DNA from: Marchantia polymorpha subsp. ruderalis
Lineage: Eukaryota; Streptophyta; Marchantiopsida; Marchantiales; Marchantiaceae
Direction: 5' to 3'
DNA length: 64,000 nt
Assembly (NCBI GenBank): GCA_037833965.1
Contig: AP031356.1
Coordinates: 22,280,501-22,344,500 of the forward strand
Shown here: piece after piece, positions 10,869-22,051 of the stretch
Position numbering within the stretch: the stretch's first letter is position 1
How the letters are laid out: each line of letters starts with the position of its first letter
Notes under the pieces: generated by a model
Database searches by the model: none
What the model was told of the DNA's origin: nothing
Seen by the model: only the letters and a program-made list of their open reading frames with translations
Program-made: the position numbers and the translations under genes

Positions 10869-11326
10869 CCTAGGGGGAGAAACTCGGTTTCATACCCAGA
10901 ATATTCTGGCATTAGAATTGTAATAACTTTCGCCATATATGTAATTCTGTTTTCTTTCGAAAATTAGATCCATCAGGTGATCATGCCTTACTTGGATTTC
11001 TGTACACAATCGCTCAGAAACACTAACACTAAACACGGGCTCAAAGGCTTAATTGTGACATCGACCCAAATTTAATTGTGGCAAAAGTGACACTTTTTAA
11101 GAAAATGCCACTTTTCAGGAGGTCTGGGTTAAGGGGTCTTTGTGCCATTTAGAGGCGTTTCAACATTTTTGAGTGCGAGTAGCTGAACCCTCTTTAAGCT
11201 GAACTGCACTACCCGATCGTTTCAATCGCACCAACCACGCAACAGGGTAATTGTACTTTTAAGTTACATTAGAAAACAACTCTGAACACTGATAAGTCAT
11301 CCTTTCTTTGTAATTCATCATTTCCA

Positions 11327-11790
11327 GCCAAAGTTGCAATCTGATTCTTGATAAATTTATCTACACCTCAAAACTTCAATTGCACAAGAAGTTGCTCAGC
11401 TGTCTCGTCTACCACTCTCCCTCTTTCATACTCTTCTCTGTTCTTGCTAGACCTGTGTTTGTTTTCCATGATCCCAAAGGACTTTCAACTTCAATTGCAC
11501 AATTTTTCGCAACGCAAACGAAGTATCTTTCATATTTCCTAGGGAAATAAAATCGCGAAAAATTGTGCATTTTGGGAGTTTTGAGTTGAGAATGAAATTA
11601 TCAAGAATCAGATTGCAACTTTGGCTCGATACAAAAAATGGATGTTTTACCTGTCCACTAAATAGACACACAAGAGGCATAAAAGGTGACCACTAAATGG
11701 ACGCCTATTATGCACACTTCTTTTGAAAAAATGCACAATTTTTCGCAATTTTATTTCCCTAGGAAATATGAAAGATACTTCGAAGTCTTA
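11327..11790. repeat. Cluster of inverted repeats (MITE-like)
   Basis: GCCAAAGTTGCAATCTGATT and about 10 following bases at 11327-11357 are repeated inverted at 11596-11625. A second overlapping inverted pair joins 11518-11573 and 11728-11787, sharing ATTTCCTAGGGAAATA and AAAATTGTGCA motifs. The small open frames on both strands reflect the symmetry and show no protein features. No clear target duplication was found. Confidence 0.6.
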
Positions 11791-12469
11791 CCTTAACATT
11801 AAGACTTAAGGATAAATAGGAAACTTAAGTTAGGGAGGATATGACAAATACTCAAGATTCCTTTACAACCAGTAGACGTTGGGAGACAGCTCATACCAAA
11901 TCCCACCACTCACTCCGAGTCAAGAATTCCGTCATGCCACTATCCGAGATTAGAAATATAAACTAAATTAAATTATTATATGTTATTTTTCTCAAATTTA
12001 GAATATCTTGAAGACCTATGGCTATCTGGAAGCTCCAAATATTCTCCAAGATGATACGATCTTCCATCTTTCTCGCGGAATGATACTCGGAGTTAGCTCT
12101 TCAATCTTCCTTCAGCATCCTACGGACTGGCTCTGAACTGCGAGCAAACAAAGAACATCAAATTCTATCGAACTCAGCAGCGTAATAACTCTTCATTCAT
12201 ACCCACATGGTGAATAATTTCTTCCTGAGACCCATACGCTGCAATCCAGAGGAACAAGCATCAAGACAGCAGTCACGTTGTGCTTAAGAGATGCTGGTAG
12301 AATTCACTTTGGCGATGTTAGGTGTTTGAGAGCATTCCGAAGAATCATTCTCAATTATCCATGAACATCGTACTTGTGGTAATATCTGCAATTCTGTTAT
12401 TTTTTTATTATACTCAATTATTTGTTATTGTTTTCCTACCCATCAACTTGATAGTACTCACCCATAACT
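11791..12469. other. Intergenic, nothing recognised
   Basis: No gene, RNA or repeat could be identified here. Composition is moderate in AT and the sequence appears once in the window. Confidence 0.35.
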
Positions 12470-12704
12470 GTAGCCGGACAGGATACTTCGTGATTCTTCG
12501 AGAGACGTGAGAAGCAATCTGGCACGAGGTTATGCTTTTGACTATTGTGTAGCCGGACAGGATACTTCGTGATTCTACGAGACCTGAAAAGCAAACTGCC
12601 ACGTGGTTATCCTCTTGAAAATTGTGTAGCCGGACAGAATACTCCGTGATTCTAGGAGAGACCTGAAAAGCAACCTGGCAAGCGGTGATGCTCTTGAAAA
12701 TTGT
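12470..12704 (+). repeat. Tandem repeat, three units of 77-79 bp
   Basis: The units start at 12470, 12549 and 12626 with GTAGCCGGACAGGATACTTC (the third has GAATACTCC) and end with CTTTTGACTATTGT or CTCTTGAAAATTGT. A fourth unit starts at 12705 and stops after a few bases. Units differ by about 10-15 percent. They contain no conserved open frame. Confidence 0.85.
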
Positions 12705-15700
12705 GTAGGATGTGCAGAAGATGAGAACAAGCTGCGTAGTTTCATGTTCAAAACTTCGTTTTCACGCATGCGGTCAGACTAACGAATCACTAATCGTCAT
12801 ATACCGGTTTCCAATATACACGTTACTCTTGTGTGCATTAGATGCAGTGAAGACGCCAAAAGAAAAAAGAGGCTTGCATATTCAACTGAGCTGGAGTTTG
12901 CTCTATATGTGTATTCAAAACGAAGAGAAGCAGCAGGTGGCGTAATTCAGTTTGACTCTGCAGTCAAGCCATTGTCTTGTGCCTTGTACTTGTTAGCAAT
13001 GTGATATTTTGTGTGAGAACTTAGTCTTAGACAAAGTATTGAATTGGCAAGCCTAGCATCTTCAGTGGATTGAAGTAAAAAACAGTAAACTTTACAATTT
13101 TCAATTGAGATCAAACAAATTTTAAGATATGTTTAAATTTGTGGACCACTGAAAAATAAAAAGTATTATGTGAATTTGCTAGAAGACGTTATTAAAAGTT
13201 AATGCCAAAAGAGTGAGTGAGTGCAAGACATTTCCATGTCTAGGCTATTGTGAGCAAAAGCAATTCTTCTGAAACTATCAAATAAGAGTCTCTACTAACC
13301 ATGTGAATGCAATAGTTGAGTATCAACCAAACACTTTAGTAAAATTCTTGAAGTACATCAATGTACAGTTGCAAAATTCAAGATTTCTGGGCGGTAACCA
13401 TAGTGGGATACATGGGAACAAAATAGCAAAATAATAACTTGTCAAGTAAAATTGAGTTCCAAGCTGTTTGTAATTATTTCGCAGAATGTTATTTTTTTGG
13501 GGATATATAACTGCATTTTAACCTTAATGAGGGACAAACTAGAGAGTAAATCATTATTAGATATTCTCAAATGATTTTTTTCATCATCTTTTTATCTCTT
13601 TAGGGTTAAACACATAAAGAAAGTTGGTGTGTGTAAGTATGTTGTTGATATACACTTAAAAAAATTATTTACTATGTAATGATCACCTCGTGGATCAAAC
13701 CTTGCTAAAAATATCGTAAACTCATTTACATATATTTCATAAGTGGATTTATATTATAAGAGTTCAATTAAGTTAGATTATTCTTCGTGATACATGTAAA
13801 TAAAACAGCCGAAGAATCAAAGCGCCAAAAATATTAAAAAACTAAAACAGCAAATATGTAAAGTTAAGGCAATTAAGATTTCTTATGAAAAATATAATGC
13901 TGTAATTTTTGTTGAAAAGTGTTCTGTCCGATAAAATATATAAGATCTTTTTCAAGAGTTAGCATTTTGATATAGGAAGTATCATCAAATAAAGATGCAA
14001 AGCATACTAGACATCTTACAGAAAGGTATATAATCACAATTTCAAATTTTGTAACAAATTTAAGGTGAATAAAAAGAGAGAAAACTGAAGACATAATTCA
14101 CACTGTTGCGTGTCAGCGGTTTTATGGGGTGAGTAATGTGCTCTAATTTTCTCATTTGATTTATGATATGAGCACAGGAGTGCAAAATGTACAGTATGCC
14201 TTGTTTCATTTTCGTTTATATATATCAAATATTTGAGTATAAATGTGAGTTTGTCTTCTCCTTCAGACTTTAAACGAGATCTCCATTCTCAAGTCATGAG
14301 TCATTGTTGCCTAACATTAATCATATGAGGTGTTTTTCATCTCATGTATACAACACAGTTCTCCTTCACTTGCAACCAAGTTCGAAAAATGTAAATTCTT
14401 GAGAGGATTGACGTCGACCTTAGCAAGTATCATGCTGGTTCTGTCGGATTTTATACGACCTGAGAAAGAACAACCATACCAGCAGTTGAGAACCTCGAGT
14501 ATTCGTATACTCTGTACACAGTCTTCGACATTATGTTTAGTACACACCCAAAACGTTTATCAGTTTGTTCTGAACCTACGAGTTGAGTAGAGTAATGCAG
14601 CCTTCTGTCCGCATCTTCAAAGCAAGAAAAAAGCACAACAGGCTTTGCCCACCCTGCTGACTACCCATGACTGCCCATGTGCCTTTCAGTTGTCAGACTA
14701 CATAAAATTGCTTTAATAGGCCACAGATTCCAGGAAAAAGCATTCAATGAAGATGACGATTGAAATCTCTGTTTTCAGCGTGACGACATCGCGTGTATCA
14801 GCGCACTGATGCATTCACTCAATTATCACGTTCGCTTGCACAACAACGTCAAGACTTACTTTGACCTTCTAAGAAACTTTTCCAATCAAAACGAGTATGG
14901 AGGACCACGCTTGTTGTGTTCGTTTGTTGTCTTGACCTCGATCATCCACAATCTAAAGAGAAGATCTGAAGTTTAAGCTGCAAATTTCTACGCGCTACAC
15001 TTCGGAGGGTCTGTCTTCCCCGTGGGTGTTGACGCAGCTAGATTCGCATTCTCTGCGTTCTCCCCGTCCAGCTAGATTCGCATTTTCCCCGTCCAATTAG
15101 ACCTGGAGTTTTACACAAGGCAGAGTACTTCACATTTTTAATATTTGCGATTCCATGCTTTCCATGACATTCTGAGACCACATAGCTTCATCTTTGTTAC
15201 GAACCAGCTTTTTGGATTTCAGATTCACCTGCAGAGCTTCGAGCTTGTCCACTCAATTGGGTCACCAGTGCAAATCAACCAGCTCTTTCCGCTCGACTTC
15301 ACAATAGGTTTGAAGTCCCCTTTGCACAAACTCTAGGATTTGATTTGGAATCGAAATAGTGGTTATTTGTGTTCATTCTGATTCACATAGCTTGTCTTGC
15401 CCTGCAGTGAGTGCGAACAACCTCTTACTTCTAGTTAGCGCAATCTCCCTGCGTTTGTTGTGATTGCTCTTGATCCGATTGTTTGCAGAGGTAAGATTAA
15501 TCTTTGTGTATCTCCTCATGCAGAGTGCAAGAAGTGTCATGCCCAACACGCACATGCACACAAGTTGTGACAGTGCGACGGGAAGTTAGTGCTCTTCGGG
15601 TGAGCTGGTCCTTTGGATCGAGGAGGAGGTCTCCTGTAGGCCAGGTGACATTTCGCTCGCGCATGCCAAGCAGCAAACGTTTCTTACTCTGTGCGAGTGG

Positions 15701-15708
15701 AGGAGAGA
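12705..15708. other. Intergenic region and 5' flank of the ROCO gene
   Basis: The stretch up to 14640 is AT-rich and single-copy in this window. A short direct repeat (GCTAGATTCGCATT) occurs near 15038 and 15072. 15340-15708 is probably 5' UTR or promoter of the ROCO gene, but I see no confident TATA box. Two short open frames on opposite strands at 14317-14590 overlap each other and look like chance. Confidence 0.35.
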
Positions 15709-18700
15709 ATGGAAGGTGCAGGTGCGTCCATAGTCAGTCACGCTGCTGAGACACGGGGAATGGACTCTGCATACGAGGAACCGGAGCTTCCCTTCGCTGT
15801 CCAGGACCTTATATGGCGTCTGGAAGGAAAAGGCGAGCCTATGACGACGCTTCCCTATTTACGACAGCGAGAATTGCGGAAGTTCTTTCCGAAGCGTGCA
15901 TCGCTCTCGACGATCACAGGGTGGCGAAGCAAAGTGCGCCTTCGAGTGCTGGAGGCAATCGGCAACTGCAACACCTTTGAGAATCTAGATTATGTTGGTA
16001 TTTGTCGGAGAAATATGTCGATGTTGACGGCAAGCGAGTGGGAGGTAGTTCTCAGAGGCTTCATGTCTAGCACCGTTATAAAAAAGATATGCCTCAACTT
16101 TTCCTATAATAGGAAAGTTGAGAGCTCGATTTCAGATGAGGAAGTGGAGAGCTTTTGTTTACTGATAGGGAGAATTCTGAATTCCTCTAGCGTACAAGTA
16201 TTGAGAATAGAAAATTGCAAGTTGAGTGCCAGATGTTTCTTGAATCTCGCCTCAGGACTGCGAGGAAATTCCGATTCTAAACTCCAGCGGTTAGAGTTAG
16301 ATGACGCGTGGGAGGACTCGAGTGCCGTGAAGCATGTGGCCGACATGATCAACAGTGCTCCTCGATTAGAAGAGTTGAGGTTAAGGTCTATGGGAGCTAT
16401 TGAGGAGGAGTACGTTGGAATCCTGTCCCATGCTTTGATTCAAAGGTCGTCTTTGAAATGCTTGGGGTTAGAGAAGGTGGAGTGGGGAGCGGCCTTGTTG
16501 CTGAAAGCTTTGGCCGGAGATGATGGCAACCGATCCATTGAACGTCTTCGGCTGGGGGTTGTGGATAGACTCGGAGGCTGTTTAACGGAAGTTCTTACCT
16601 CCATCCCATCATTGAAGAAAGTGAGGTTGGAGCGCGTAGAGATGAGTTCTGAGGAATGGCACCAGCTCGGCCAATTCATACGTGACAAGGCTAGAGCAAC
16701 ATGCTTTAGAATTTACTCTGATACATTTGAATGGCAGTCAATAGAAGCTCTTGCGTGTGCTGCTAGCTCCGAAGTCAAGGACCCCGTAGTGAAGCTTGAA
16801 CTCATTATTCGGAATGAGGATGAGTTAATGTTATCAGTAAACCTATTAGGTAGGGTACTGCGCGGAGAAATCAAATCTCTGAAATCTTTCACTATCTTGG
16901 CGGGATCGATTGACACTTCAGGTAACAACCAACCGGAAAGTATCCTTTCCATGAATGGAAAAACTGGAGAAACTTCCGTCTTGAAGAAACTCGGATTACG
17001 GGTTGGAAGCAATGATCTTTGGAAGGGACTGCTGAAGGACCTGTTTTTGTGCCTGCGAGGGAACACAAGTCTCATTCACTTGGATTTGTCTAAATCTAAA
17101 CTCGACGAAGAAACTTTCAGAGACCTGATGGAGCTACTCCAAGTGAACTTGACATTCCAAAAAATAGATGTCAGAGGAACTTCATGGGCAAGGGACGGAA
17201 AGGCGACGTTGATCGATGAGGCCCTCAAGCAAAACCAGCAACGGGCCGTCTACATGTCCGTGTTCCGCGAAGCCAAATTAACATTTGGAGATGCAAAAAC
17301 TGGTCGGCTCTTCTTATGCGGCTCTCCTCTTGCAGGTAACTTGCTCTGCAAGCTTTCAGTTTTTTTTGAACTAGCAATATGAGGTTTTACTTTTCAAAGT
17401 TAAGATTAAATTATCAAGTTTATTAATTTATCTAGATGGTATTGGATTTGTGTGAAATAGAAAACGAAAATATAAGAAACGAAAAGTGAAATGCAAATAA
17501 ATTCCAATTTAAATAATGTATTTTAAAATAATTTCAAATTTGATTTGAAAATCCGATTTTTTCTCACTCTGATTAACATGCTTAAAGATATGGTATGATT
17601 TAATCTTAGACAATCTCTCAAGTAACAACTTATTTTTGTTGTGGTTATGTGTATTCAATTTATAGGCAAGACTCAATTACGTCAAACATTGGTACACGGA
17701 AAAAAATGGTACCAAAAGCCATGGGCCAAATTAAGGAGGAGGAGGACCGAAGGAATTGAAGTGGAATTTTTGCAAAACAATGACAAAGGTCAAATCTCAA
17801 TTTGGGATCTTGCGGGACAAGAGATTTTCCGTACCCTTCAAAGTGTGCTTTTCCCTCAAAGTAGCAATTTTTGTGTTTTTCTATTTGTGTATAGCCCATT
17901 CTGTCAGATCACATCTTCGAACAAAGCAGAATCTGATTTTGAGACAGAGTTGGAGGAATGGTTGAGTTTCATCACATCCAGCACGAGGGTTATCGGACAT
18001 AATCTTCCACAAGTTCTTGTTGTGATTTCACACAAGGATAAGGCCATAGACAGTTCTTTGAGTTGGGTTAAGTTCATAGTGAACAAGCTCTCTGAAAGAT
18101 TTGCAAGATTTGTGTATATCCACCCTATTCAAGAGTGTTGTCATGTGGATGCTCGAAAAAATAAGCAAGTTATTCCTCTCAAACATCATATTTTTGAGAT
18201 CTTTGAGAAGTTTTTGAAAAAAAAATCTCCACAAGTTCCCTACTTGTGTTCTCAACTCTCGTCACTCTTGGTTAAAAACACCAAGGAGAATAGAAGTGGC
18301 CCTCTTTTGTCATCCCAAGAGTTTCGTGAATTCTGTGCTCCCCATTTGACACAATTTCTTTCATCCTCTTCTGCTCAAGCCTTTGATCATTCAAGGATAC
18401 AAATTTCAATCACATCATATTTGAATGATGTTGGATCCATCATTTCTATTCCTAACTTTGATCACATCATTGTAGATCCAAACTGGCTCACACATACATT
18501 ATTAGGTGAGCTTGTAGCGCTGGGTCAAGACTTTCAAGCTCTTGAGACTCCAACTTTTGAGAAAAGGATGTCACGTGACTCATTTGCAAGCAAGGACGGA
18601 TTTGTGAGTGAGAGAGACTTTGGTTGGTTGATAGACAAGTTTCTGGAAAAACAGTCACCTAGAAAGAAATTTGTGGACAGAAAGGTGATTGAAAACATCC

Positions 18701-20633
18701 TTATCCATTTAGATTTGTGTTTCAAGGTGGAAGATACTTCTCTTCCCTCTTCATTCATTCATTCATTCAGATACTTCATTCCCTCTTTCATACCTGAGCA
18801 TGCAAGCACTGAAGGACAGGATCATCAAGGATTGGCGCACGTGGAATCGATGGGTTGGGATTCTAGGGATGAGACTTCAAAGTTTGTTGGCATTCGGATT
18901 CAATGCCAAGATGAAAGAACAATGTCACTGACTGCTGGTTTTTTCCCATGCTTCCAGGTGATTTCATATATACTGTGAGAAAATTAAATGCATTGAGTTT
19001 TGATTCTAACGTGTGTACGATGAATGAAGTGTTAACTTTTCGTTAGTTGAATTCAATTTTGGAATGCGCAGCTGATTATTTACCAAAATTTTTATCATTG
19101 TAGATGTTCATGAGACGGAAGTTGATATTGGAGATGGATGTTTCCGAGAAGACTATGATCTACTCTCGACATTATCTGCGACTTGTCATTGACGGACATG
19201 AAATTTATATCCAGCAAGACAGGTCCAAGAAATACGTGGATGTTCTGATGTTATGCTCGAAGCATAAGTCAAGGGAGGTTGCTGTGAAATTCGTGATGAA
19301 GCATTTCGTCAAGGAGTTGATATCATTTTGCGCATCCTCCAAAGGCTCTCCCGGGGTGACGTTAGTGCTCGGTGTGATACAAACACTTTGCGTGGAGATC
19401 CTGATTCCGAGTCACATGAGAGGGGCAATTCTAATCGAGAAACTCAAATCGAATTTCATTCGTAGCATCAATGGCGAACTTGAGGATATTCCCTTGGATA
19501 AGTCTCACTTGGAGAAGGAGGATGAGTTGTTCAACTATGAGCACTCTTGGCCCTTGATTGAAGGATACACAACAAAGGTTATATCCGAAAGAGCTAGGGA
19601 TTTGTTGTGGGAGAGCGATGTGGAAGAGGTTGTGAATGAAATCCGACAGAAGCGAATGCAACAATTGGAGTCATTTCAGCAAGACCTTATCCAACAATTG
19701 GGGTCATTGCAGCAAGGTTTAGAGGAAGTGAACAAAGATTTGATTCATTCTTACCCTGAAGATGAGAACGTGGTTACCCATGCAAATTTTCCTGATGTGA
19801 AAGATTCCAATCAACCTTCATCCAGTTGCATAAGTCGGGTGAGCACAAGTGTGAAAAACCTTGATACCCGACTTGTTTTGGAAAAGATGGATCAGGTAGA
19901 AAAAAATCTAGCACAAAAAGTTGATGGTGTTGATGAGAGGTTGAGATCAATGCAGAAAATTTTGCAGAGATTGGAGATGAAGGTGGAACAGATACTCTCT
20001 TTGCAAAAAGAACTGCAGTCAACGCGGAGTGATTTCATGTCCAAAGTGGACAGGGTTCTTGAGTATTCACAAACGTTGCAGCATTCCAGTACGCCCAAGC
20101 GACCTTACATTACGAACAATGTTGGCTTTTTCTATAGGATGAGTGCTACTTTGCATGCCGGGACAACCGTCCGCTTACACTTGATGTGTGAGTCCGCGAC
20201 CGGGTTTCACCCTGTCAGAGATCAAGAAGGTTTGAAGATACGCTTGGATTGGAAGGATTGTGAATGGATTCAAAAAACTATTGAAATCTCATTCAAATTC
20301 ATATATTATGCTGTGAAGGCTGGATTGGATGTGACTTTCGGGTTGGGCCAAGCAATTCTGGAGTGGGAAGATTTGAAATCTGATATTGTTAAGTTACATG
20401 GCATTAGCGATCGTGATCGTAATGCAGTTTCAAAAGTTGGGGAAAGCAAGGAGCTGAGAGAAGCATGGTCGAGGATTCAACAAACTCTTGCGCCACAGCT
20501 TCGAGATAGGTATTCGGCAACCTTCAAGTTGTATCAGGTGAAATACGTGAGACAAGAACTAGGTGGGCATGCATGGGTGTGCGAGGAGTGCATGAATGAA
20601 GGTCTTAGAACAGGCATTTTGTTAGGAATTTGA
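15709..20633 (+). CDS. LRR-ROC-COR (ROCO) protein, TORNADO1-like
   Basis: Exons 15709-17335, 17666-18957 and 19104-20633 join into 1482 codons. Residues about 70-520 are leucine-rich repeats of the ribonuclease-inhibitor type. The Ras-of-complex GTPase follows: P-loop GSPLAGKT (538-545, split by a phase-1 intron in its last Gly), WDLAGQ (D590 to Q594, G3 motif) and SHKD (664-667, the THxD form of G4 used by ROC domains). A COR-type dimerisation region spans about 740-1090, with FPCFQ-MFMRR crossing the phase-0 second intron. Coiled coils lie near 1147-1186 and 1230-1298. The last 175 residues have a GFFYRMSATLHAGTTVRLHL-type domain ending in a CxxC (VCEECM). No kinase domain is present, as in plant TRN1. 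ATG 15709 was chosen as the first in frame; ATG 15760 is an alternative. No stops or frameshifts are seen, so it is likely functional, probably as a cytosolic signalling scaffold and GTPase. Orthology to TRN1 is inference. Confidence 0.85.
17336..17665 (+). other. ROCO intron 1 (phase 1, splits the P-loop)
   Basis: GTAACT donor after 17335 and TATAG acceptor ending at 17665. It is markedly AT-rich, unlike the flanking exons. Joining G at 17335 with GC at 17666 gives the glycine of GKT, which fixes the splice exactly. Confidence 0.85.
18958..19103 (+). other. ROCO intron 2 (phase 0)
   Basis: GTGATT donor and TTGTAG acceptor. Without splicing the frame runs into a stop at 18976-18978. Splicing gives a continuous FPCFQ-MFMRRK junction typical of the COR region. 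Confidence 0.8.
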
Positions 20634-22051
20634 AGACCTTAGAATGTCATGATGCAAATGACAAGCATATGTTCAGACACTCATGCAATGTGACGCTCTG
20701 CAAAATCCTCCTTCGTGTTTTCACGTTCACATGTCTTTTTTATGCAATCATATCAATCGTGGAGTTATGTTTCTGAAGATGATCAGTATATGGCTGAATA
20801 ATCATAATTACATTTTGAGGACCATGTTTCAAGTGGGGCTTGTTGCAAGTCTCACCATGATGAAATCCCTTCACTTACACGGTGGGTAACTATACTTTAA
20901 CCTGACGTATATATTTAGGAAGAACTTCTGAGAAGCGTTCTTTGATGTGCATTTGCGGTACTTAGCGGCCAGTTTTCTCTTAGAATGTCCCTGACTCTCT
21001 CCACTAAGCTTATGCTTATTCATGCGGAAAGCGATGAATCAAACCAATAGCTTAGCTTCGATTAGTTCATCTGTATGCTTGGAATATAGATTGTTACAGC
21101 ATTTGTCTTGAACTTGCCTTCTATAGAATTATATGATTCCCTTCATCCTGTAGAAGCTACAATCAGTACGTACCACAGTTTTAGCGAGTGTTCTAGCCTT
21201 CCAGCTTAAAAGATTAAAAAAGCCTTGACGATACAAGTAGAATCGTTACACAAAACCTCGACTATTATTCAATTCTATAAGCAAAAGAATCCATCTTAAT
21301 TTATGATCTTCAACAGGTCTGATACTTAGTCACTGAACGTTGATATATGCACGTTTTAATCGCTAACAGAAATTCCAACTGTACTGACGGTCCTACATAT
21401 ATCCCTGTTAATGAGTACACAACTTGTCACTGATCCAAAAAGACTGGGAGGAAATAACAGAATGATCTGACTCCACCTATAATCGTCAGTTCCGAAGACA
21501 CAATTTGGTGTCAAACCTGATCTGATTCAAACTGTAATTGCAGCTTGACCACCACCTTCCACTTTCCACTATGATCTCGAGTAATCAATCACCTCGAGAC
21601 TATTATGAGTTCAGAAATCGTGATTGAGGTTCATGTCACCCACTTTGTACAGTTCACTGTTGAAGACTTGTAGACTCTGGTCCGGTTCAGATGCATTCTA
21701 TCTCATATCGACAAGTATTTCACCTAGCCAGGTGTTGTGGAATATAAAGCTGACTCCTGCAAGAGTATAGTATGGTATGGGGAGTTACACAAGATCAAAA
21801 CCTTGGTGTGAATATGAATGTCATACTCATGGATCCCTGATTATTGGTTGTCTAAATTAGAATTTCTGCTCCATGTCTACTCAAATCACCTACTCAGTAT
21901 TGATAGGAGACGAGGTTCTGATTGATGGAATTTTGAGACGGCAATGGTCATATGAGCACAAAACATGGCCAATTACCATAACTCATGGATTGCAAACAGT
22001 TCTCATCAGATCATACCATTTCAAGATGTATCTATCCTAGAGAGGCCAACA
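20634..22051. other. 3' flank of ROCO gene
   Basis: The first few hundred bases are presumably 3' UTR. No other gene or repeat is recognised until the AT-rich repeat at 22052. Confidence 0.4.

Larger units (their letters stand above)
9997..11128 (+). mobile_element. TTAA-flanked inverted-repeat element (piggyBac-like?), nested host
   Basis: TTAA lies at 9993-9996 and 11129-11132. The ends read GGCAGACCTCC and, inverted, CCCAGACCTCC, followed by a shared AGTGGCATTT about 10 bases in. The similarity continues loosely for about 80 bases. TTAA duplication plus CCC-type ends are typical of piggyBac or Kolobok, but no transposase is encoded and TTAA could be chance. It contains the hAT-like element at 10411-10868. 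Confidence 0.5.

Noticed and set aside
12470-12704. CRISPR-like array
   Set aside because: Whole units are similar with no unique spacers, there are only three units, and the genome context is a plant nucleus.
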